DNA from: Candidatus Sumerlaeota bacterium
GTDB taxonomy: Bacteria > Sumerlaeota > Sumerlaeia > JADFCT01
Length of the DNA: 12,553 bases
Reading direction: 5' to 3'
Assembly (NCBI GenBank): GCA_026398575.1
Contig: JAPLSP010000153.1
Span: 1 to 12,553 of the forward strand
The notes below the pieces were generated by a model. It saw nothing but the letters and a program-made list of their open reading frames with translations. It had not been told where the DNA came from and did not search any database. Positions 1-10,565 of the stretch are shown here, piece by piece. Both the position numbers and the translations under genes were made by a program. Each line of letters opens with the position of its first letter. The stretch's first letter is position 1.

Positions 1-48
1 AAATAAAATACATATAGAAATATATAAACTATAGTGTGCAATTAGCCA

Positions 49-54
49 TATAAT
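49..54 (+). promoter_or_regulatory. Candidate -10 box (TATAAT)
   Basis: A perfect TATAAT lies in AT-rich DNA upstream of the first glycosyltransferase. I see no convincing -35 hexamer 16-18 bp upstream, so this is a weak call. If real, transcription would start near base 61 and the 57-150 inverted repeat would form the 5' leader of the mRNA. Confidence 0.3.
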
Positions 55-56
55 GA

Positions 57-150
57 TGAAGTCACCACAGAGACACCGAGGCACAGAGAAATACATTAAT
101 AATGCTCTTTGTGGATTTCTCTGTGCCTCGGTGTCTCTGTGGTGACTTCA
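57..150. repeat. Perfect 36-bp inverted repeat, 22-nt loop
   Basis: The left arm (57-92) and right arm (115-150) are exact reverse complements over 36 bp, separated by an AT-rich 22-nt loop (93-114). The right arm is built from related words (CTCTGTG, CCTCGGT, GTCTCTG, TGGTGAC). The element ends 27 bp before the chosen start of the glycosyltransferase. It has no U-tract, so it does not look like an intrinsic terminator. It resembles the dispersed palindromic repeats seen in many uncultured bacterial genomes; no transposase is encoded in it. Confidence 0.9.
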
Positions 151-177
151 ATATAATTGTCTACGAGACTAAGAAAT

Positions 178-1164
178 ATGCGCATCCTCGTTATAACCAA
201 CATGTATCCGCGCTCCGATGCGCCGTGGTATGGGATATTTGTGCAGGAACAGGTCGAGGCATTGCGCGCCGCCGGCCTTGGCGTGGATGTGCAAGTCATC
301 GAAGGCTGGAAGGGGCCTTTCGAGTACTGGTCCTCGGCCACGCCCATCGCTGCGCAATTGGCGGAAAAATCCTACAGCCTGGTTCACGCGCATCATGGAT
401 ATGCGGGATGGGTGGCGCTGCGATGCCTTAGGGCCATGCCGCGCGCGCAGCGTCCGCCGCTGATCGTGACGCTCCATGACGGCGATTTGTTCGCGCCGAA
501 AGGAACGCGCGTGCGCCTGGGGCATCGCCTGACGCGGTATTGGCGGCTGCGAGTGGCGCGCAAAGCCAGTCTGGTCATCACCGTCAATCCTGATCACCAG
601 ATTCGCGGCGCGCGTGTGATTTGCCTGCCGTGCGGCGTGGACATGGACAAGTTCACGCCGATGGAGCAGGCAAAGGCGCGGCGTATGTTGGGAGACAAGA
701 TTCCGCCCGACAAGCCCCGCTGGCTGTTTCCCGCCGATCCCTTCCGCCCCGAGAAGCGATTCGACCTGGCGTCGCACGCGCTGGCGGCCTACTGCAAGCG
801 CGCCGGGCAGACGGCCATCGTGACGGGCGGCGACATTCCGCCCGATGAAATGCCGCTGCACTACAACGCCGCCGATCTTGTGATCCTGCTTTCCGACTAC
901 GAAGCCTCGCCGATGGTGTTGAAAGAGGCGCTGGCCTGCGAGCGTCCCATCGTCGCGCGCCGCGTGGGCGATGCCGAGCGGCTGCTGCAGGGGATCGAGG
1001 GCGCGTATCTATGCGGCGACGATCCCGCGTCCATCGCCGAAGCCGCTACGAAAGCGATGCAAAAGCCGCGCAGCGTCGGCGGCCGCAAACGCCTGGAGGA
1101 ACTCGGAATGACTCAGAAGAAGACGATTCAGCGGTTGATGGAAATCTACCGCGAGATTGCATGA
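178..1164 (+). CDS. GT4-type (group 1) glycosyltransferase
   Basis: A 328-residue protein with a GT-B layout. Residues 1-10 (MRILVITNMY) form the first beta strand of the N-terminal Rossmann fold, followed by a GIFVQEQVEAL segment typical of GT4 enzymes. The linker has LPCGVDMDKF (150-159). The C-terminal sugar-nucleotide domain has RPEKRFD (190-196) and the EX7E motif with Glu242 and Glu250 (EASPMVLKE), the usual nucleotide-ribose contact. Such enzymes transfer a sugar from a nucleotide donor during polysaccharide or glycolipid assembly; donor and acceptor cannot be read from sequence. I chose ATG 178 because it starts exactly at the first strand; an in-frame TTG at 157 would add seven residues next to the inverted repeat. 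No strong ribosome binding site is visible. The next gene starts within about 20 bp, suggesting co-transcription. Confidence 0.88.
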   Translation: MRILVITNMYPRSDAPWYGIFVQEQVEALRAAGLGVDVQVIEGWKGPFEYWSSATPIAAQLAEKSYSLVHAHHGYAGWVALRCLRAMPRAQRPPLIVTLHDGDLFAPKGTRVRLGHRLTRYWRLRVARKASLVITVNPDHQIRGARVICLPCGVDMDKFTPMEQAKARRMLGDKIPPDKPRWLFPADPFRPEKRFDLASHALAAYCKRAGQTAIVTGGDIPPDEMPLHYNAADLVILLSDYEASPMVLKEALACERPIVARRVGDAERLLQGIEGAYLCGDDPASIAEAATKAMQKPRSVGGRKRLEELGMTQKKTIQRLMEIYREIA

Positions 1165-1183
1165 AAGTCAGGTTCCCTACCAA

Positions 1184-1657
1184 ATGACTCCTACTAAGAA
1201 ACAAGTTGCTTTGCCCCCTTCTGAGCGAAAGGATGCGAGTGACCGCGAAAGAAAAAGGAGATTGGGCAAAGGAATCAACTTGCTGCTCATCATACTCTTA
1301 TTTCTTGCGGTCTGTGATGCGATGTTCCTGATTGTTCTCGGAAGCAGCATAGGCACTGCATGGACAATTCTGGGAGTTGCGATTTCCACTAGCTGTGGTA
1401 TTGCAGCTGAATCTGCTATCCTGGGAAACTTCGGACAACTATGCATGCGTCTGTCACAGGTCATGGGACTCTATATGCGCGATGGCGCATCTGAGTCTGA
1501 TTTAGGCCACCTCATGGCTGAACACAAAGCATGCGCGTTTGTAATATTCCTCTTTCTTGTTCCCGGCTTTGTTTCGGATTTTGTGGGATGGACATTGCTC
1601 GTCCCGCCCGTTCATCGTTGGTTTGTGCGCCGTCTGCAAAACAAGGCAAGCGATTGA
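1184..1657 (+). CDS. Divergent FxsA-family membrane protein
   Basis: A 157-residue protein. A highly charged, Lys/Arg-rich N-terminus (about 1-30) is followed by hydrophobic segments at about 31-52, 56-75 and 116-142. The last segment carries the FxsA hallmark, LVPGF then SDFVG then LLVPP and a basic tail ending in WFVRR (125-150). FxsA is a small inner-membrane protein known from E. coli for relieving phage T7 exclusion when overproduced; its normal role is unclear. Compared with typical members this one has an extended charged N-terminus and an unusual middle. The start is uncertain: TTG at 1157 would overlap the glycosyltransferase by 8 bp and add nine residues, while ATG 1184 leaves a 19-bp gap. 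Base composition is clearly less GC-rich than the neighbours. The family call rests on the C-terminal motif. Confidence 0.68.
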   Translation: MTPTKKQVALPPSERKDASDRERKRRLGKGINLLLIILLFLAVCDAMFLIVLGSSIGTAWTILGVAISTSCGIAAESAILGNFGQLCMRLSQVMGLYMRDGASESDLGHLMAEHKACAFVIFLFLVPGFVSDFVGWTLLVPPVHRWFVRRLQNKASD

Positions 1658-1747
1658 GGCCGCGCGCTCCAAGGGAAATTCACAAGAAATAGGCTTGCAG
1701 GCGGGCGAGCGGGCGCCCTATCAAATGCCCACATGAGGTGACACGTA

Positions 1748-2851
1748 ATGCCGGACGTCAATGTCCTGAATTTTTTGATGAAGACGATTGACAACGGCGG
1801 GGCGGCTGAATGGAGCCGCTTCCGCTCGTCGCAGGGGGCCATTGATCTGACGCGCGCGGATTTGTCGCAGTTGTGCCTGGCCGACTACAATCTGACGCGG
1901 GTGAATCTGTCGGGCGCGCGCCTCTTCAACGCCGATCTGACCGGCGCGGATTTGTCGCACAGCAACCTGTCGTATGCCGATCTGCGGCGCGCGAACCTGG
2001 CCAACGCTTATCTGACGCAGGCGGACCTTTCGGCCTGCAACATGCAGGGGACGAATCTGGTGGACGCCAATCTCGAGGGGGCGCAGCTGACGGGCGCGCG
2101 TCTGGGCGGGGCGCACATGGTGGGCGCCAATCTGGTTAACGCCAATCTGCGCCAGGCCGATCTGCGCTGCGCCAATCTGCGGTTCGCCAACCTGAAAGGC
2201 GCGGCGCTGGACGGCGCCAACGTGGACGAGGCGGATTTATCGGGCGTGGACCTGGATGAAGCGATGCGCAAGGCGATGGTCAACTTCCAGAGCGCCGTCA
2301 TTCAGTCGCGCGCGCTGGTCCAAACCCACGCAGCCGGCGGCCGCAAGAGCATGGCCGTCGAGGAAAGCTATGACGAGTTGTTCAACGAAGAAGACGCCCA
2401 CAAGGTACTGGGCATTGCGCCCGGCGCCAGCCTCGAGCAAGTCGTGCAAGCCTATCGCAAGCGCGTGAAGGAATATCATCCCGACCGCGTGGCGCATTTG
2501 GGCGAAAAACTTCGCACCGTGGCCCATCGCGAATTCACCCGCATTCAGCACGCCTATAAATCCGTCATGGCCGCGCTGTCGGACCCGATGCTGGCCATGC
2601 GATTGGCCGTGGCCAAAGACGCCGCCGAAAAAGACGTGCGCGATATGACGGTCGAGGACTTTATCGAACTCCTTAAATGGCAGCCCAACAACGAGGTTCT
2701 GCATTATAATCTGGGGGTCAAATATCTGGAGATGGGTTTGCCCGAGCTGGCCGCCAAGGCATGCGCCAAAGCGCTAGAACTGAATCCCGCCAACGATCAC
2801 GCCCGCCACAATCTGCGCCTGGCCCAATTGCTGTTGACGTTGCAGGAATAG
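1748..2851 (+). CDS. Pentapeptide-repeat / J-domain / TPR fusion protein
   Basis: A 367-residue, apparently cytosolic protein with no signal peptide or membrane span. Residues about 33-170 are some 27 tandem pentapeptides of the A(D/N)LXX type, such as GADLS and NANLR, expected to fold as a right-handed quadrilateral beta-helix. Residues about 216-276 form a DnaJ-like J domain: HKVLGIAPGAS starts helix I, YRKRVKEYHPD carries the HPD motif (244-246) needed to stimulate DnaK ATPase, and FTRIQHAYKSV follows. Residues about 315-348 match one TPR unit (LHYNLGVKYLEMG then AKALELNP). A GAGGTG ribosome binding site (1735-1740) lies 7 bp before the ATG. A plausible role is a co-chaperone that brings DnaK to a client bound by the beta-helix or TPR. 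The domains are clear; the function is inference. Confidence 0.88.
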   Translation: MPDVNVLNFLMKTIDNGGAAEWSRFRSSQGAIDLTRADLSQLCLADYNLTRVNLSGARLFNADLTGADLSHSNLSYADLRRANLANAYLTQADLSACNMQGTNLVDANLEGAQLTGARLGGAHMVGANLVNANLRQADLRCANLRFANLKGAALDGANVDEADLSGVDLDEAMRKAMVNFQSAVIQSRALVQTHAAGGRKSMAVEESYDELFNEEDAHKVLGIAPGASLEQVVQAYRKRVKEYHPDRVAHLGEKLRTVAHREFTRIQHAYKSVMAALSDPMLAMRLAVAKDAAEKDVRDMTVEDFIELLKWQPNNEVLHYNLGVKYLEMGLPELAAKACAKALELNPANDHARHNLRLAQLLLTLQE

Positions 2852-3046
2852 GGATCAGGGGTCAGGGGCTTGGGGTCGGGATTCGTGATTGGTGTTTCGT
2901 GTTTCGTGATGCGAGCCACGAACCACGAGTCACGAATCACGAGTGACGAGTCACGAACCACGAATCACCAATCACGAGTCACGCATCCTGACCCCTGACC
3001 CCTGACCCCTGACCCCCGACCCCTGACCCCTGACCCCTGCCCCCCC
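2852..3046. repeat. Nested heptamer inverted-repeat cassette filling the gap before recO
   Basis: This element occupies the entire gap from the stop codon of the J-domain gene to the start codon of recO. Outer arrays are GGGGTCA-type heptamers (about 2852-2880) facing eight TGACCCC-type heptamers (2989-3044). Inside are ATTCGTG-type words (2881-2915) facing CACGART-type heptamers (about 2917-2987). A perfect 11-bp pair within it is CGTGATTGGTG (2884-2894) with CACCAATCACG (2966-2976). The overall plan is a large imperfect palindrome of two nested words. No open reading frame, promoter or ribosome binding site can be recognised in it. Confidence 0.9.
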
Positions 3047-3853
3047 ATGATTGACACCGAAGCCATCATTCTGAAATCGGCGCCCAGCGGCGAGACATCG
3101 CGGCGGCTGACGGTGTTTTCAGGGGAAGAGGGACGGTTCACGCTCATGGCGCGCGGCGCGAAATCCAAGAAGGGACAGTCTTTCGCGGTGATCGAGCCTT
3201 ATATGATCGCGCGCGTATTCGCCAGTCTGAAACCCGAAGCCGATTTGGGAACGCTCACGCAGGCCGAAACCGTCGAACGATTTCCGCATTTGCGCGAAGA
3301 CCTCACACGCCTCGCGGCCGCGGCCGTGTTGTGTGAAGTGATGGATCGCGGCGCCGAGCCCCGCATTGCCAATCCGCGGCTTTATCGCTATGGCGCCGCG
3401 TTTCTGCGCGCGCTGGACACCGAAAGCGAGCGGAAGATTTTTTTTCTGCTGGGGCACGGCCTGATGCGCGCGGCGCAGGCATTGGGATTCGGTCCCGAGG
3501 CTCAAGGCTGCGTCGGCTGCGGCGCGCGCAAACCCGCGCAATGGCTGGACTTCGAAGCGGGCGGCCTGCTGTGCGGCGATTGCAGACGCCAGATGGCCGC
3601 CGAAGCTCTGGGCGCCGAGTCCGGCATGCATTCCGGGTCATCGCGCGCCGCCGCCGGAGTCAGCCTGGAAGAAGGCGTTGCGCCGCTACTGGCCGCCTGC
3701 GCCGCGCGCCCCTGGCGGCAAATCCGCGGCGTTACGGACGATTCGCCCGAAACCAAGGGCTTGGTCATGGCTCTGGCGCGCTGGCTGTCCCACCATGTCG
3801 AGTGCGAATTCAAGAGTATTCGCTTCCTTTTTTCCGCTGAAAGGCTGGGTTGA
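3047..3853 (+). CDS. recO: DNA repair protein RecO
   Basis: A 268-residue protein, close to the usual RecO length of about 240-260. The N-terminus (MIDTEAIILKSAPSGETSRR) is the RecO opening strand of the OB fold (about 1-80), which binds ssDNA. A helical C-terminal domain follows, with a four-cysteine zinc site at Cys155, Cys158, Cys176 and Cys179 (CVGC and CGDC) around the conserved LDFEAGGLLC stretch. RecO works with RecR, and in many species RecF, to load RecA onto SSB-coated gaps. ATG 3047 fits the family N-terminus, but it follows a run of C from the repeat array directly, so no Shine-Dalgarno sequence exists. Translation must be SD-independent or coupled in some other way. The neighbours (chaperone-like gene, rRNA operon) do not form an obvious repair operon. 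Confidence 0.93.
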   Translation: MIDTEAIILKSAPSGETSRRLTVFSGEEGRFTLMARGAKSKKGQSFAVIEPYMIARVFASLKPEADLGTLTQAETVERFPHLREDLTRLAAAAVLCEVMDRGAEPRIANPRLYRYGAAFLRALDTESERKIFFLLGHGLMRAAQALGFGPEAQGCVGCGARKPAQWLDFEAGGLLCGDCRRQMAAEALGAESGMHSGSSRAAAGVSLEEGVAPLLAACAARPWRQIRGVTDDSPETKGLVMALARWLSHHVECEFKSIRFLFSAERLG

Positions 3854-3939
3854 GAATTTTTTTCAGGTTATGTTATTTTCCGCTTTACATGGGGGGGCGG
3901 GGCGCCTATTCTCTCAACCCGCTTGCTGACACGGCAAGC
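3847..3939. other. Inverted repeats at the 3' end of recO
   Basis: GGGTTGAGA (3847-3855, spanning the recO stop codon) is the exact reverse complement of TCTCAACCC (3912-3920). A separate hairpin follows: GCTTGC (3921-3926) with GCAAGC (3934-3939). No T-run follows either stem on the + strand, so neither is a standard intrinsic terminator. They may be involved in ending or stabilising the recO transcript; that is inference. Confidence 0.4.
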
Positions 3940-4036
3940 AAAACCCGAAAAGAAAAATGAAGATTTTTGAACGGGGAACCAGCCAAACGAGCAAAAAATA
4001 AAAGTGAAATAAAGTTCATTTTTTGATTTTTTGCCC
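3940..4036. other. AT-rich upstream region of the rRNA promoter
   Basis: No gene is supported here. The stretch is strongly A/T-rich (A-runs then T-runs, especially 3990-4032) and lies just upstream of the candidate rRNA promoter, as expected for an UP element. Its contrast with the GC-rich coding DNA is clear by eye. No 16S rRNA end or tRNA is present. Confidence 0.45.
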
Positions 4037-4065
4037 TTGACGAGGCTGCCCCTGATGTAGAAAAT
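4037..4065 (+). promoter_or_regulatory. Candidate rRNA (rrn) promoter
   Basis: A -35 box TTGACG (4037-4042) and a -10 box GAAAAT (4060-4065) are separated by 17 bp. TAGAAA (4058-4063) is an alternative -10 with 15-bp spacing. The site sits below an A/T-rich stretch and about 190 bp before the 23S rRNA, with antitermination-like signals downstream. This is consistent with a dedicated sigma-70-type promoter for a 23S-5S transcript. Confidence 0.55.
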
Positions 4066-4112
4066 CTTTCTCCCTTTGACGCGCTGCGAACGTGCGGCGC
4101 GAAGAGGGGAAA

Positions 4113-4190
4113 GCGCGGGAAAGCCTCCGCGCGTCACGGCGACAGAGCGAGACAGTCACTCTCGCAAGCAGCGCCGGCGTTCTTTGACAT
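4113..4190 (+). promoter_or_regulatory. rRNA leader with hairpins and boxA-like antitermination signal
   Basis: The leader holds a hairpin GCGCGG/CCGCGC (4113-4118 with 4127-4132). A second, boxB-like hairpin is GCGAGA/TCTCGC (4147-4152 with 4160-4165). A boxA-like motif GTTCTTTGACAT follows at 4179-4190. Bacterial rRNA leaders use a boxB-boxA arrangement to recruit Nus factors and prevent Rho termination. Order and spacing fit; the boxA match is imperfect relative to TGCTCTTTAACA. Confidence 0.55.
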
Positions 4191-4212
4191 GTGAATCGTG
4201 GTTATTAGTAAA

Positions 4213-4258
4213 GTGGTAACCAGCTCTTGAGTAGCCGGTGAGCGCTTTGAGGCGCTCG
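4213..4258 (+). other. 5' arm of the 23S rRNA processing stem
   Basis: This arm is complementary to 7268-7314 downstream of the 23S rRNA. TGGTAACC (4214-4221) pairs with 7307-7314, and 4238-4258 pairs with the 7268-7289 region over about 21 positions, using only Watson-Crick and G-U pairs. The middle is interrupted by a few mismatches and one bulge. Such a stem enclosing 23S is the normal RNase III-type processing substrate. The GAGCGC...GCGCTC portion could also fold on itself. Confidence 0.75.
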
Positions 4259-4263
4259 TTAAG

Positions 4264-7266
<3,003 letters not shown>

Positions 7267-7267
7267 T

Positions 7268-7314
7268 GTGAGTGCTTCGAAGCGCTCACTGGATACTCGA
7301 TAAGCAGGTTACCA
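7268..7314 (+). other. 3' arm of the 23S rRNA processing stem
   Basis: This is the partner of 4213-4258. The portion 7268-7289 is itself a near-perfect hairpin (GTGAGTGCTT with AAGCGCTCAC), so it can fold locally or pair with the 5' arm. The arm stops exactly where the following repeat cassette begins. Confidence 0.7.
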
Positions 7315-7407
7315 GTTTCTGGTTTTCAGTTCACAGTTTTCAGTTTACGGTTTCTAGCCCTCTAAACAAGGACGAACCGAAAACCGAAAACCGAAAACCA
7401 AAAACCA
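7315..7407. repeat. Heptamer inverted-repeat cassette in the 23S-5S spacer
   Basis: The left array (7315-7356) consists of GGTTTTC/AGTTTTC/AGTTTAC-type heptamers. After a 15-nt centre, the right array (7372-7407) consists of inverted GAAAACC-type heptamers, with one more GAAAACC at 7411-7417. The two arrays can form a long imperfect hairpin within the rRNA precursor. The same word occurs inside the glycosyltransferase gene at 9709-9789. Confidence 0.88.
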
Positions 7408-7441
7408 TACGAAAACCACGATTCACTTCAGTTTTAGAGTT

Positions 7442-7560
<119 letters not shown>

Positions 7561-7572
7561 ATTAATCATCAA

Positions 7573-7613
7573 GCCCCGTGAAGAGATTTCTCTTCACGGG
7601 GCATTTTCATTTT
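7573..7613 (+). terminator. Intrinsic terminator of the 23S-5S operon
   Basis: A perfect 14-bp inverted repeat, GCCCCGTGAAGAGA (7573-7586) with its reverse complement (7589-7602), is followed by the T-rich ATTTTCATTTT. It lies 12 bp after the 5S rRNA and is a clear Rho-independent terminator. Confidence 0.93.
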
Positions 7614-7662
7614 GCGCTATCCTCAAACGATAAGCCACTTAATCCACCGCCTAAACTAAATG

Positions 7663-7746
7663 CAGAATGATGAAAAACAGAATGATAGTCTTGAAACGGC
7701 TTGCAGGCAGAATCATCATGATTCTGCCCTCAATAATTCTGCCTGC
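7663..7746. repeat. CAGAAT(C/G)AT direct and inverted repeat cluster
   Basis: CAGAATGAT occurs at 7663-7671 and again at 7678-7686. A near-perfect palindrome, GGCAGAATCAT / ATGATTCTGCC with one central base, spans 7706-7728. In addition GCAGGCAGAAT (7703-7713) is the exact reverse complement of ATTCTGCCTGC (7736-7746). This is a third repeat style in the window, without 7-bp periodicity. No coding signal is seen here. Confidence 0.8.
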
Positions 7747-7850
7747 GTTCCAATCATCTTTTTGAAATTATACCCGTACGGTTCCGCGTCAGCCGATTGA
7801 ACCCGCACTTCCCACCGGCGTTTGCCAAAATGAAATGGGAATCGGCCGTT
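7747..7850. other. Intergenic sequence without recognisable gene
   Basis: Between the repeat cluster and the double hairpin upstream of mnmA I see no supported gene, tRNA or promoter with two good boxes. The 81-codon - strand frame crossing it runs through repeats and hairpins and has no recognisable domain. Confidence 0.5.
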
Positions 7851-7895
7851 CCCAGGGCGTCGCCCTGGGCTGTTTTCTTTTGGCCCTTTCAGGGC
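7851..7895. repeat. Double hairpin upstream of mnmA
   Basis: CCCAGGGCG (7851-7859) and CGCCCTGGG (7861-7869) form a 9-bp palindrome around a single T, followed by a T-rich stretch. A smaller hairpin, GCCCT/AGGGC with a 3-nt loop, lies at 7883-7895. The pair looks like a REP-type dispersed palindromic repeat. The first stem with the T-rich run could also act as a weak terminator on the + strand. Confidence 0.65.
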
Positions 7896-7996
7896 GCGAG
7901 ACAGTGGCTTTGGTGAATAACGCGGGTTAAGCCTTGACGAAGGCAGGTTGCGAAGCATCAAATTTTTTCCAGACGGCGCATGAAGAATTCTTCAAC

Positions 7997-9069
7997 ATGG
8001 TTTCTCAATTGAGCAGCAGCCAATTCAAGCGCGTGGCCGTGGCGATGAGCGGCGGGGTGGATAGTTCCATGGCCGCCGCGCTGTTGCTCGAACAGGGCTA
8101 TGAAGTTTTTGGCGTCCACATGCACGTCAAAGACGCTGCGCCGGAAGCAAGCGAAGCCGCCGCGGATGCGCGCAAAGTGGCCGCGGCGCTTGGGATCGAG
8201 CTGCGCGAACTGGATTTGCGGCAAGAATTCCGCCGTCTGGTCATCGAGCCATTCATCGCCGCCTACCTCGCCGGACAGACGCCGAACCCTTGTGTCGGCT
8301 GCAACCGGGCAATCAAATTCGGACTGATGCTCGATAAAGCGCTTGCGTGGGGCGCCGATGCGCTGGCGACCGGACACTATGCGCGCGTGCAATTTGAAGG
8401 CGGACGCTGGACGTTGCGGCGCGCCACGTTTCGCGCCAAAGACCAAAGCTACTATCTCTCGCGCTTGCGTCAGGATCAATTGGCGCGTTTCCTGACGCCG
8501 CTGGGGCGCCTGACGAAGCCGGAAATTCGCCAGATGGCCCGTGACCGGCGCCTTCCCGTCGCCGAAAAAAGCGAAAGCCAGGATATCTGCTTTATCCCCG
8601 ACAATGACTATAAAGCGTTCATTGAGGAGCGCTCCGCGAACCGGCTGCCGGGCGAAGGCGACATTGTCAGCCTGGAAGGAAAAATCCTTGGGCGGCACGG
8701 CGGCGCCTGGCGATTCACCATTGGCCAGCGTCAAGGGCTGGGCGTGTCCGCGCCACATCCGCTTTACGTCACGCAGATAGATATGGAACGCAATCGCGTC
8801 ATCGTAGGTCCGCGCGAGGCCACCTTTTCTTCAGCCCTCGTCGCCGAAGACGTGAACTACGTCTCAATCCCGCCATTGGACAAGCCGTTGCGCTGCGAAG
8901 CCCAAATCCGATACCGACATGCCGCTGTTCCTGCGATGGCCGAACCCCTTGATCCCGATGGCGCCCGACTGCGCATCGTCTTTGACGAACCGCAATCCGC
9001 CATCACCCCCGGCCAGGCTGCCGCGCTCTATCAAGACGATTTGCTCCTGGCGGGAGGCTGGATCGCCGC

Positions 9070-9073
<4 letters not shown>
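7997..9073 (+). CDS. mnmA: tRNA-specific 2-thiouridylase MnmA
   Basis: A 358-residue enzyme (family usually about 350-380). It adds sulfur to position 2 of the wobble uridine in tRNAs for Lys, Glu and Gln, using ATP and a persulfide relay. The PP-loop SGGVDSS is at 18-24. TPNPCVGCN (95-103) carries the catalytic Cys102, and SESQDICFIP carries the second Cys198. ATGHYAR (124-130) and KDQSYYLSRL (148-157) are further signatures, followed by the C-terminal beta domain (FTIGQRQGLG and PLYVTQID). ATG 7997 puts the PP-loop at the usual distance from the N-terminus; an upstream in-frame TTG at 7934 would add 21 unlikely residues. A GAAG lies about 11 bp upstream as a weak ribosome binding site. It converges with the next gene, and the stop codons overlap. 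Confidence 0.95.
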
Positions 9074-10557
<1,484 letters not shown>

Positions 10558-10565
10558 GACAAATC

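Noticed and set aside
157..177. TTG 157 as start of the first glycosyltransferase
   Set aside because: It would add seven residues (MSTRLRN) before the canonical first strand MRILVITN and begins only 7 bp after the palindrome arm. ATG 178 fits the family better.
2852..3046. Possible CRISPR array before recO
   Set aside because: The units are 7 bp, tandem without spacers and arranged as facing inverted arrays. There are no 25-40-bp repeats with unique spacers and no cas genes.
3921..3945. Hairpin GCTTGC/GCAAGC as recO terminator
   Set aside because: It is followed by A-rich, not T-rich, sequence on the + strand, so it does not meet the pattern of an intrinsic terminator.
7716..7961. 81-codon - strand frame upstream of mnmA
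   Set aside because: It runs through the CAGAAT palindrome and the CCCAGGGCG hairpin, has low-complexity arginine/proline-rich sequence and no recognisable domain. It is most likely a by-product of the repeats.
7934..7996. TTG 7934 as start of mnmA
   Set aside because: The extra 21 residues are unlike any MnmA N-terminus; ATG 7997 puts the SGGVDSS loop at the usual distance.
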